Part shown: positions 42,588 through 50,979 of the stretch, one piece after another
How the letters are laid out: every line of letters starts with the position of its first letter
How positions within the stretch are numbered: position 1 is the first letter of the stretch
Assembly (NCBI RefSeq): GCF_045689245.1
Contig: NZ_CP136865.1
Span: forward strand, 3,410,001-3,474,000
DNA: 64,000 bases
Source: Congregibacter brevis
Lineage (GTDB): Bacteria; Pseudomonadota; Gammaproteobacteria; Pseudomonadales; Halieaceae
Direction: 5' to 3'
The notes under the pieces: generated by a model
Seen by the model: the letters and a program-made list of their open reading frames with translations, nothing else
Told to the model about the DNA's origin: nothing
Database searches by the model: none
Position numbers and translations under genes: made by a program

Positions 42588-43196
42588 ATGTTATCTGTAA
42601 TCGCATCCTCTTTAGTGGGGTTGGGTGTAGCGCTGCTGTACGCTACATGGCGCTCAGCGCTGCCCCGCTTTGGTCGAATCTTGGGCTGGTCTACCATAGC
42701 TTTAGGCACTAGCGTCTGGTCTCTGGCCACAGGCATCGAGCGTGGAATCGCCATAGCGCTCATTGTTCTGTGCATCAGTGCACTGGGATTCGTTGCTGTG
42801 TCTGCCTCCATCGCTTTCGCGGCGCCGCGCGATGGCAAACAGACGTTCCCTCGGAAAGATAAGCGCGCTTTCAGAGTTCGGAATAACCATCAAGCCGCTG
42901 TCGCCTCGAACAACGGTGCAAGCTGGATGCTTCGCCAACGCGTAGGGTGGCTGATCACGGCAGGGCCTGGCGCAGCGCTCCTGGCCTTTACCACGGCACT
43001 TGCTAGTCATCAGCTGTTACTCCGTGCGGGCGTGCTGCCGGAAAACGCTCTGGTTACAGAGCTGTTTATGTTTCCTGTGCTCTGGGGGTTCTTAGCCGTT
43101 TGGAGTCTCATGGCGCAAAGCCTCAGCCGGCACATAGCCACCATGGCCATACTGCAAATTGCGATCGGCCTTCTTTGCTATGCCTTCGCATCGTGA
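42588..43196 (+). CDS. Multi-pass membrane protein of the iron-uptake operon, unknown family
   Basis: A 202-residue protein with about six hydrophobic helices in two groups (residues 1-85 and 115-200) joined by a basic hydrophilic linker (RDGKQTFPRKDKRAFRVRNN). I do not recognise the family with certainty; small membrane proteins of the DUF3325/DUF3649 kind often sit between TonB receptors and PepSY proteins, and this may be a fusion of two such units. The ATG at 42588 is preferred since GGAAG lies 7 nt before it. It starts 15 nt after the receptor gene, so it is in the same operon. Confidence 0.75.
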   Translation: MLSVIASSLVGLGVALLYATWRSALPRFGRILGWSTIALGTSVWSLATGIERGIAIALIVLCISALGFVAVSASIAFAAPRDGKQTFPRKDKRAFRVRNNHQAAVASNNGASWMLRQRVGWLITAGPGAALLAFTTALASHQLLLRAGVLPENALVTELFMFPVLWGFLAVWSLMAQSLSRHIATMAILQIAIGLLCYAFAS

Positions 43197-43249
43197 CATT
43201 TCCACTCATCGGTTTTGCAGGAGCCGCGGCTTAGATTCCGGATAAGAAT

Positions 43250-44596
43250 ATGGTCAAAAAAGCATACAAAAAGACGCTCAAAAAGAAGAGCAACGCAAAG
43301 TCAGTGCAACGCGCCGTGTCAGCTCATGGAGTGCTAGGCGTGGCAATCGCCGCTGGTCTTTATCTAGTCTGCTTGAGCGGAACAGTGAGTGTGTTCAAAG
43401 ATCAGTTGGAAGTATTTGAGCAAAGAAGTGAAATACCGGAGGTATATAGCTTCAACGGAAAAGAACTCCTGAAAGCATCAAGTGAAGCGATCCAACTGGA
43501 TCCCGACACAAAGCACTTAGTCGTGTACCCCCCTACCCAGAAAAAGAAAGCCGCAATCGTGGGAACCGACAATAAATCACATTACTCAGACTCCGAGGGC
43601 CGACTGGCATTGGAGAAATTTCATCCCTGGTCCAGCTTTCTCATAGACCTCCATTACTATCTCAATCTGCCCCATGGCTTTGGAATGATTGTCGTAGCAA
43701 TTTTTGGGGTACTGCTGTTTGCCATGTCGGTATCTGGCTTACTGGCTCACCCCAACATATTTAGGGATGCATTCTCGTTTCGTCGCGGAAAGTCATCGCG
43801 ACTGGTGCATACCGATATCCACAATCGCCTGGGCGTTTGGACCATGCCGTTCCATTTGAGTAATTCGCTAACCGGGGCAATGATCGGACTGGCAAGCGTA
43901 TCGGCCCTAGCCGTCGCCACTCTTAACTACGAAGGGGATACGAGCGCGGTTTTCGCTCCGGTGTTTGGCAGCGAACCCGAAGTCGACTTACGGCCCGCGC
44001 CCATCGCACGAATGGATTTATCCCTGACTCACGTCCGGGAGAACTACGCTTTTACAAGACCCGTGCTTCTGGTACTCCACGATCCGAATACCGAAGGTCA
44101 GTATCTGCAGATTTTTGCGGAGCATCCCGACCGCCTAATTTATGCCGAGAAATACAACTACAACGGGGACGGTGAGTTTCTGGGAACGGTGGGCTCGGCG
44201 GACGGCAGTATTGGACAGCAGGTGGGCGACTCTGTGTACAAAGTACACTTTGGCTCCTTTGGCGGTATGCCCGTAAAAGCCGCCTATGCGCTCTTTGGCC
44301 TATGCTTACTATTCATTATCCATTCAGGGATGCGCGTGTACTTTCTAAAGCGCCAAGCTCGAGGTAAGAGCACAGCAGCAATGTATGGTGCTTGGCTAGG
44401 TGTCGCTCTCGGCGCTCCATCGGCTCTTGCTCTAACACTGTCCGTGAGCTTGGTGCTCCCTCTAACGCAGGAGCAGCTCCAGCTGTTGTTCTGGCTTGGC
44501 TTGGTGTTCGCTGTTTGTTTTGGGCTTTATAGGGGCTATCGCTCTGACAGTAGGGCCGCTTTGGCAGCGAACCCTGTTGTGCAGCAGACCGTCTGA
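43250..44596 (+). CDS. PepSY-associated transmembrane protein (putative ferric-siderophore reductase)
   Basis: A 448-residue inner-membrane protein of the PepSY_TM family. A basic N-terminus precedes helix 1 (SAHGVLGVAIAAGLYLVCLSG), followed by a periplasmic loop and a family motif (PWSSFLIDLHYYLNLPHGFGM), further helices with conserved histidines (LVHTDIHNRLGVW), and a four-helix C-terminal part. Such proteins sit in siderophore operons and are thought to reduce the ferric complex. Third gene of the Fur-controlled operon. Confidence 0.9.
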   Translation: MVKKAYKKTLKKKSNAKSVQRAVSAHGVLGVAIAAGLYLVCLSGTVSVFKDQLEVFEQRSEIPEVYSFNGKELLKASSEAIQLDPDTKHLVVYPPTQKKKAAIVGTDNKSHYSDSEGRLALEKFHPWSSFLIDLHYYLNLPHGFGMIVVAIFGVLLFAMSVSGLLAHPNIFRDAFSFRRGKSSRLVHTDIHNRLGVWTMPFHLSNSLTGAMIGLASVSALAVATLNYEGDTSAVFAPVFGSEPEVDLRPAPIARMDLSLTHVRENYAFTRPVLLVLHDPNTEGQYLQIFAEHPDRLIYAEKYNYNGDGEFLGTVGSADGSIGQQVGDSVYKVHFGSFGGMPVKAAYALFGLCLLFIIHSGMRVYFLKRQARGKSTAAMYGAWLGVALGAPSALALTLSVSLVLPLTQEQLQLLFWLGLVFAVCFGLYRGYRSDSRAALAANPVVQQTV

Positions 44597-44620
44597 TCAG
44601 CATCAGACATAGTCAAAGCA

Positions 44621-45286
44621 TTAAATCCCGTAGCGCTCTTTGATGTAGGCAAAAAAAGCAGGGCCGTTAGCTTCTCTGTCAGCATCGACCTTTCGCGCGA
44701 TATCGGTGTCCGCCATCATCTCCTGCCAGTCCTCAATACCGTCGATCTCTGCGACAAAATCTCTTTCGAGGAGCGCGCCCGCCAAAGCCACGACGCCCAG
44801 TACATAGCGTAGATAAATGTCAGCCATCGTTAGCTTGTTCCCCATCACATAGGGTTCAAACTCTGCAAGACTGTTGAGCGCCGCGACACCTTTAGTAAGA
44901 CCATCGCGCACCTCTTGAGCCAATGCTTCGGGCACAGGACTTTTACTAATAGAAAATGGAATGAGTCTTCGTCCTGTCAGCTCCAGATAGAGTTCTGAAA
45001 CCTTGATGACCTGCCGAACTCTGGCGCGATCATAATCATCGGCAGGGTATAGTGGCGAGTTGAAGGGGTAGGCATCTTCAAGGTAGTCGCAACATACCGT
45101 CGACTCGCTCATGCACTCCCCGTGCTCCGTCGTCATCGCGGGAACCTTACCGAGGGGGCTTATCTCTAAATAAGCGTCGTCAGCACCAAACTGCTGCACC
45201 TCCTCGAAGGGCAAACCTTTGTGGAGAAGTACATGCTTAACGATGTTGTAGTAATTACTGTAAGAAAAGCCGTATAACTTGATCAT
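44621..45286 (-). CDS. Glutathione S-transferase family protein
   Basis: A 221-residue cytosolic GST. The thioredoxin-fold N-terminal domain (about 1-78) has YGFSYSNYYNIVKHVLLHKG and the glutathione-contact segment LGKVPAMTTEHGECMSES with the cis-proline; a helical C-terminal domain follows. A serine or tyrosine near residues 8-11 would activate glutathione. The substrate is unknown. Convergent with the PepSY gene. Confidence 0.9.
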   Translation of the reverse strand: MIKLYGFSYSNYYNIVKHVLLHKGLPFEEVQQFGADDAYLEISPLGKVPAMTTEHGECMSESTVCCDYLEDAYPFNSPLYPADDYDRARVRQVIKVSELYLELTGRRLIPFSISKSPVPEALAQEVRDGLTKGVAALNSLAEFEPYVMGNKLTMADIYLRYVLGVVALAGALLERDFVAEIDGIEDWQEMMADTDIARKVDADREANGPAFFAYIKERYGI

Positions 45287-45402
45287 GTCTTAAATCCGCT
45301 CCGTCGCTCGTTCGAAAACTCAGTATCTGAGCACCCATCATTGGTCTAACCCTGCGCTCATCAGTCTATTACAGATCCGAAGATAGAACCCGCTGTAGTA
45401 AA

Positions 45403-46527
45403 ATGCCGCAGATGCGAGCCTCTCAACACTTTAGCCTATTGATCTCCTTCGCCATTACACCGGCTATCGCTATCGCTCAGGAGTCGGTGACTGACACCCG
45501 TCCCAGCATCGCGCCGGACATTCGCGAAGACGACACCAAGTTAAAACTACAACGAGGCGACGTCGTTATCGTCCCTATCCCCATATCAAACCCTACTCTC
45601 GGTTCGGGCTTGGTTTTGGGTGGAGCGTACTTCTACTCGCAAACCGAAGAACAAAAGAAAACACAGCCTGCATCTGTCACGGGAGCTGCTGGTGTCTATA
45701 CGGACAACAACAGTCGTGCGTTCACTTTGATACAGCAGAACTACTGGAACCAAAACAAGTGGCGATTCACGGGAGCTGCGGGCGCTGCCGATTTGCGCCT
45801 GTCGCTCATCGCACCAGAAGACGTGAGTACCAGTAGCGTCGACTGGCGCATTCGCGGTGAGTTTGTGTTTGCACGACTATCACGCAAGATCAGTGGCAAC
45901 TGGTATGGCGGCGGAACCCTGCGGTTTGCAGATATCGCTCAGGATATCGAAACCACGGTCCAGTCCAACGACTTTGATACCAGCCCCGACGTACGAGCCG
46001 CCGGCTTAGGGGCGACCGTTGAATACGATAGCCGCGATATGCCCCTGAACTCCTACAGTGGCCGCTACTTTAAGGTGGAAACGCTGTTCAATGACGAGGC
46101 GGTCGGTAGCAGCCAAACCTATCAATCGTACAACCTTGCCTACAATTCTTATCACGCAGTTGCAGACAACCTCACCGTGGCGTGGGAATTCCAAGGCTGT
46201 CAGCGCGTGGGTGGCGCCCCTCTGTGGGACGCCTGTCGAATCAACTTGCGGGGATTCGCCGCCACTGACTACTTAGGAAAGGTATCCACATCAGCGCAGA
46301 TCGAAGCCCGTTGGCGAGTCAGCGAGCGCTGGGGACTTGTAGGCTTTGCAGGCGCCGGACAGGTAAGCCGCTCTTTTTCAGAGTCCGAGGACCGCTCTCT
46401 GATACCCAGCTACGGCGTAGGCCTGCGCTTTATGGTTTCCAAAGCAAAACGAGTGAACATGCGATTGGACTTTGCGCGCTCCCAGGACAGTGATGCGATT
46501 CACTTTTCCGTGGGCGAGGCTTTTTAA
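45403..46527 (+). CDS. BamA/TamA-like outer membrane barrel protein without POTRA domains
   Basis: A 374-residue secreted protein: signal peptide (about 1-25, ending AIAIAQ), a short linker, then a surface-antigen (D15/Omp85-like) barrel containing GSGLVLGGAYFYSQ and AAGLGATVEYDSRDMPLNSYSG, ending SVGEAF. It is much shorter than BamA and no POTRA repeats are present, as in the patatin-type or stand-alone 16-strand members. Function unknown; possibly export or anchoring of a partner. The neighbouring arylsulfatase gene is convergent. Confidence 0.83.
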   Translation: MPQMRASQHFSLLISFAITPAIAIAQESVTDTRPSIAPDIREDDTKLKLQRGDVVIVPIPISNPTLGSGLVLGGAYFYSQTEEQKKTQPASVTGAAGVYTDNNSRAFTLIQQNYWNQNKWRFTGAAGAADLRLSLIAPEDVSTSSVDWRIRGEFVFARLSRKISGNWYGGGTLRFADIAQDIETTVQSNDFDTSPDVRAAGLGATVEYDSRDMPLNSYSGRYFKVETLFNDEAVGSSQTYQSYNLAYNSYHAVADNLTVAWEFQGCQRVGGAPLWDACRINLRGFAATDYLGKVSTSAQIEARWRVSERWGLVGFAGAGQVSRSFSESEDRSLIPSYGVGLRFMVSKAKRVNMRLDFARSQDSDAIHFSVGEAF

Positions 46528-46560
46528 GCCGCTGCTGTAAGGGACTAGTTTGCGGCGCTA

Positions 46561-48117
46561 TTAGCCTCCCGGAGGTTTCATCGCCTTCATCTGTAGCATT
46601 TGCTGCATACGTTCCATCATTCCATCAACGGAGAAACTGGCTACGGCCTGTCTTGGGGGAAACTCCCGAAAGGTCATCAGCCATTTACCTACTTCTTGTT
46701 GTGTCGGTACGAACAGCCAGATCTGATCTGCAAAGAACCGCGTGTACAAACTGGAATCCAAGGATGTTTCATAAGGATCTGTGCGTAGATTCACCATCTG
46801 CGGAAAATTCAGCGCCTCGCGACTCCCGCCCCAACCATCTTTCTGAACGCCAAAGTGGATTTTCCAATCGTTCCAGCGAAGCGCGTTAAAGTTAGCGTTG
46901 TCATCAAAATAGAAAATGTTGTGGCGAACACCCGGACCCGTGCCAGCGAGCAAGTCTGTTTGATCAAATCCATCAAGGTGCACCCGAAAAGACTTCTCAC
47001 CGGCCCGGTGGCCCTTGCGCAGCTTGCTGGCGATATCCGGCTCCCCCGCCGCCGCTAAAAATGTCGGCAGCCAATCCTGGTGGGAAAAAATATCGTTGAT
47101 CACAGTGTTTTCTTCGACAACACCCGGCCAGCGTATAAGTGCGGGTACACGAAAGCCCCCTTCCCAGGTCGATCCTTTCTCTCCACGGAAGGGCTCAGCG
47201 CCACCATCGGGATAGGTATTGGTTTGCGAGCCATTGTCCGTGGAGTACACAACGATGGTGTTATCGGCGATCCCCAGAGCGTCCAGTTTGTCCAAAACAC
47301 GACCTACGTGAAAGTCATGCTCCATCATGCCATCTGCATATAAGCCGTAGCCCGACTTGCCCTGCCACTCGGGTGCCAGACGAGTCCATACGTGCATACG
47401 CGTAGTGTTCAGCCATACAAAAAATGGCTGCTCGTTGGCATGGGCCGTATCAATGAATGCAAGTGCGGCGTCGGTAAATTCTTTATCCACGGTCTCCATA
47501 CGCTTACGAGTAAGCGCACCGGTATCTTCTATCTTGCCGTCAGCGTAAGAGCGAATGACTCCTCGTGGAGCGAAGCGGCGCCGGAACTCGGGATCTTTTG
47601 GGTAAAAATACGTCTCAGGCTCCTCCTCTGCATTCAGGTGGTAGAGGCTGCCGAAGAATTCATCAAAACCATGATTGCTCGGCAAAAATTCATCCTTGTC
47701 ACCCAGATGGTTCTTACCGAACTGTCCTGTGGCATAGCCATGGGGTTTGAGGAGCTCCGCAATTGTTGGATCTTCTGCACGTAAACCAATGTCGGCGCCG
47801 GGCAAACCTACTCGCAAAAGTCCGGTACGCAGCGGATGCTGCCCGGTGATAAATGCGGAACGGCCTGCGGTACAGCTCTGCTCGCCATAGTAGTCGGTGA
47901 ACATCGCGCCCCCCTTGGCGATACGATCAATGTTGGGAGTCCGGCTACCCAGCATCCCGCGGTGGTAGGCGCTAATGTTCGACCAGCCGATGTCGTCACC
48001 CCAGATCACCAGTATGTTGGGTTTGCGATCTGCTGCGGCGATGGCTGCTGAAAACAGTAACGAAGCCCCCGCCACAAAAACTCCGCGCGCCAAGGACCCC
48101 GAAAACAGTCTCTTCAT
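46561..48117 (-). CDS. Arylsulfatase (S1 sulfatase family)
   Basis: A 518-residue exported sulfatase. The signal peptide ends at about residue 29 (AAIAAA). Metal ligands Asp41-Asp42 (IWGDDIGW) are in place and the formylglycine motif is CTAGR (Cys82-Arg86), the C-x-A-x-R variant, followed by SAFITGQHPLRTG. It would hydrolyse sulfate esters in the periplasm, for example from marine polysaccharides or aromatic sulfates. It needs a formylglycine-generating enzyme, which is not in this window. Single gene. Confidence 0.92.
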   Translation of the reverse strand: MKRLFSGSLARGVFVAGASLLFSAAIAAADRKPNILVIWGDDIGWSNISAYHRGMLGSRTPNIDRIAKGGAMFTDYYGEQSCTAGRSAFITGQHPLRTGLLRVGLPGADIGLRAEDPTIAELLKPHGYATGQFGKNHLGDKDEFLPSNHGFDEFFGSLYHLNAEEEPETYFYPKDPEFRRRFAPRGVIRSYADGKIEDTGALTRKRMETVDKEFTDAALAFIDTAHANEQPFFVWLNTTRMHVWTRLAPEWQGKSGYGLYADGMMEHDFHVGRVLDKLDALGIADNTIVVYSTDNGSQTNTYPDGGAEPFRGEKGSTWEGGFRVPALIRWPGVVEENTVINDIFSHQDWLPTFLAAAGEPDIASKLRKGHRAGEKSFRVHLDGFDQTDLLAGTGPGVRHNIFYFDDNANFNALRWNDWKIHFGVQKDGWGGSREALNFPQMVNLRTDPYETSLDSSLYTRFFADQIWLFVPTQQEVGKWLMTFREFPPRQAVASFSVDGMMERMQQMLQMKAMKPPGG

Positions 48118-48314
48118 TTGCTATTCCTCTTGTTATCTTTATTAACGCTACAACACACAGAAGCCGACTCTATTAGAGCAACACTCTAAAGTCACCAACT
48201 CCTGATAGCACGATCCAACGCTTATCCGCGCAAACGTGAACAGTTCTGATCCTGATATGCTTCGCTTACAAGAAAACTGACATCACCCAGTGACCTAAAC
48301 TGCCAGGAGACCTT

Positions 48315-49604
48315 ATGCAGATCAAAGCTTCGAAATTAGTACTCGCACTCGGCGCCGTCTTTGCGATGACACCCGCACTGGCCAGCACCCAACTCATTCA
48401 CGCGGGCGAGCTCCTCGCCATACCCGGCAAGAAGCCGCTCAAAGAACAAACGGTAGTGGTTGTTGATGGCCGTATCCGCGAAGTTGTTGACGGCTATCAA
48501 AGCGCTAGTGAATACGACGCCGACAGCGTCATTGATCTCAAAGACAGCTTTGTCATGCCAGGTCTTATGGACATGCACGTGCACCTTCAGGGTGAACTCA
48601 GCCCCGACAATGATAGCCGCTCCCTTCGCTGGTCCGGCGAACTCGTGCAGATGTATGGGTATCACAATGCGATGACCACGCTCATGGCGGGCTTTACTAC
48701 CGTGCGAGACGCAGGCTCAATGAATCAGCAAACCTACGCTGTGCGCGATGCTATTAATAAAGGCTGGATTGACGGCCCCAGAATCATCGCTGCGGGTGGC
48801 GTGGGCATTACCGGCGGCCACAATGATGTGAGCGGCACCAAGCATGAGTTCATGGAGCTGATGACCGACGAATCAGTCTGCGACGGACCCTATGACTGCC
48901 GCCGTGCCACACGAAACGGCATCAAGTACGGCGCTGACTTCATCAAGATCACCTCTACCGGCGGTGTGCTTACCGACCGCGCGACCGGCACGGGCAAACA
49001 AATGGAAGATGACGAGCTCGTCGAGGTAGTGCGAGCTGCGCACAGCATGGGGCGTAAGGTCGCCAGTCATGCTCACCAAGAAGATGGCATTATCGCGGCG
49101 CTGAAAGCGGGAGTAGATAGCATTGAACATGGCACCTACGCAGGCCCTGCCGCGATCAAAGAGTTCAAGCGCACCGGCGCTTATCTGGTGCCTACTCTGC
49201 TGGCCGGTGCGACGGTCGGCGAGATGGCAAAAATGGGAGGAATTCTCACGCCGGCTCAGGCAGCCAAGGCGATCGAGGTTAGCGCCGCAATGCAGGGTAA
49301 CTTCGAGAAAGCGCACAAGGCCGGCGTAAAAGTCGCCTATGGCACGGACACGGCTGTTTCCAAGCATGGTCTTAACGCCCGAGAAGCAGAGCTCATGAAC
49401 AATGCGGGAATGAGCGAGATGGATATCCTGGTGTCGGCGACGGTCAACGCCGCTGACCTCATTGATATGAGCGATAGCTTGGGAACCATTGAAGCAGGTA
49501 AGCATGCCGACATTATTGCAACTCAGATCTCGCCTTTAGATGACATCAAAGCCTTACAGAACGTTGGGTTTGTAATGAAAAGCGGCAAGGTGATGAAAGA
49601 GTAA
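48315..49604 (+). CDS. Exported amidohydrolase (imidazolonepropionase/prolidase-like)
   Basis: A 429-residue metal-dependent hydrolase with a signal peptide (about 1-23, ending TPALA). Metal site motifs: MDMHVHLQG (about 81-89), a lysine in DFIKITSTGGV that would be carbamylated, SHAHQ, IEHGTY and YGTDTA. It belongs to the amidohydrolase branch that includes Xaa-Pro dipeptidases and organophosphate- or ochratoxin-type hydrolases; the natural substrate may be a dipeptide. GGAGA precedes the ATG. The serine hydrolase gene follows after 26 nt, probably in the same transcript. Confidence 0.9.
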   Translation: MQIKASKLVLALGAVFAMTPALASTQLIHAGELLAIPGKKPLKEQTVVVVDGRIREVVDGYQSASEYDADSVIDLKDSFVMPGLMDMHVHLQGELSPDNDSRSLRWSGELVQMYGYHNAMTTLMAGFTTVRDAGSMNQQTYAVRDAINKGWIDGPRIIAAGGVGITGGHNDVSGTKHEFMELMTDESVCDGPYDCRRATRNGIKYGADFIKITSTGGVLTDRATGTGKQMEDDELVEVVRAAHSMGRKVASHAHQEDGIIAALKAGVDSIEHGTYAGPAAIKEFKRTGAYLVPTLLAGATVGEMAKMGGILTPAQAAKAIEVSAAMQGNFEKAHKAGVKVAYGTDTAVSKHGLNAREAELMNNAGMSEMDILVSATVNAADLIDMSDSLGTIEAGKHADIIATQISPLDDIKALQNVGFVMKSGKVMKE

Positions 49605-49630
49605 CCGCAGGATGAAAGGGTAACTACGCG

Positions 49631-50962
49631 ATGAAAGCGCAGCGGTTAACCGCCGTCTTATTTGCAGCTTTGTTCCAACACTCCGCCTCGGCAGACGATG
49701 CGATGGCTGAGCTGCGAACCATCGTTACAGGCACAGATGTGAACTCGAGCTTGAGCGGTCTGCAGATTAGTCTGCTCAAAAGTGGCGAAGCGACCGAGGG
49801 TTATGCCCTTGGCTTTGCGCAAATAGAGTCAGGCGTAAAAGATCCCTTACGACGGGATCACAAAATCCGAATCGCTTCAATCTCAAAGCTCGTGGTTGCT
49901 ATAGGTGTGCTGCAACTGGTTGATGCCGGCAAGCTCGACCTTGATCGCGACCTATCTGATTATCTTGGCTGGAAGCTGCGTAACCCCAATTTCCCTGACG
50001 AGGCTATTACGGTCAGGCAATTGCTTTCACATACCTCATCGATCCGCGATGGGTCGGCGTATTTTATCGCTGCCGGGACCGGAGAGCTGCGCGAGTTTTT
50101 TACGCCCGGCACAGACTATTGGGAGAACGGCGATCACTTTGCCAGCGGCACTACGCAAGCACCGGGCGAGTTCTTTTACTACTCCAACCTGAACTTCGGT
50201 ATTTTGGGGACAGTAATAGAGTTACTGTCCGGCCAGCGTTTCGATCAGTACATGGCAAACAGTGTGCTGGTACCACTGGGGATTAGCGCGCGCTTCGATC
50301 CTTGTGAGATTCCAACCCATCAGCGGGCAGCAGGGTTTCGAAAAGGAATAGAACCCGGCGGATGGGACGATCAGAGCGATTGGCTGGCACAGGTCGATGG
50401 TGCACAGCCCTCATGCTTCTACGGCATGCAAAACGCGAACGACGCCCAAGAGTTTCTCAACAGTTACACCCCTGGCAGTAATGCGACGATCTATTCACCG
50501 CAGGGTGGCCTGCGCGCCAGTGCTGACGACTTGGTCGTAGTGCTGAAAATGCTAATCAATCATGGTGCGGCCAATGGCAAGCAAATTTTGTCTGGGTCTT
50601 CCGTCGAACACATGCTGGCGCCCGATTGGGACTTGAATGCGGAGCGCAGCAATGGATTGTCCGCGGGAGAGGCAGAACCAGGAGGCCCTACCGATGGGCT
50701 CATGACCAGCTACGGCCTATCGGTACATCGAATCAACACGAGAGAGTGGGGCTTTACGCAGGGCCCCGAGCTTCTCGTTGGCCATCTTGGAGAGGCCTAC
50801 GGCGTGCTCAGTCACGCTCTCATCGATCCGGACACCGGTGATGGCATCGCGACAATTGTTACGGGCACGGCCAAGAATCCGGCCGAAGCTCCGCCGGGAA
50901 GCAGCCCCTTGTATCGGGTGGAGGAGGAGATCCTTCGTTGGTGGCTAGAGCGGAATTACTAG
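49631..50962 (+). CDS. Serine hydrolase of the class C beta-lactamase / D-peptidase fold
   Basis: A 443-residue exported protein, signal peptide to about residue 21 (HSASA). Catalytic motifs of the beta-lactamase family: SISK (Ser-x-x-Lys, in RIASISKLVVAIG, about residue 85), YSN (FYYSNLNFGI), and HLG in place of KTG (LLVGHLGEAYG). More likely an esterase or D-aminopeptidase than a resistance enzyme. It lies 26 nt after the amidohydrolase gene. Confidence 0.9.
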   Translation: MKAQRLTAVLFAALFQHSASADDAMAELRTIVTGTDVNSSLSGLQISLLKSGEATEGYALGFAQIESGVKDPLRRDHKIRIASISKLVVAIGVLQLVDAGKLDLDRDLSDYLGWKLRNPNFPDEAITVRQLLSHTSSIRDGSAYFIAAGTGELREFFTPGTDYWENGDHFASGTTQAPGEFFYYSNLNFGILGTVIELLSGQRFDQYMANSVLVPLGISARFDPCEIPTHQRAAGFRKGIEPGGWDDQSDWLAQVDGAQPSCFYGMQNANDAQEFLNSYTPGSNATIYSPQGGLRASADDLVVVLKMLINHGAANGKQILSGSSVEHMLAPDWDLNAERSNGLSAGEAEPGGPTDGLMTSYGLSVHRINTREWGFTQGPELLVGHLGEAYGVLSHALIDPDTGDGIATIVTGTAKNPAEAPPGSSPLYRVEEEILRWWLERNY

Positions 50963-50979
50963 AAGCCAGCTCTTAACTC

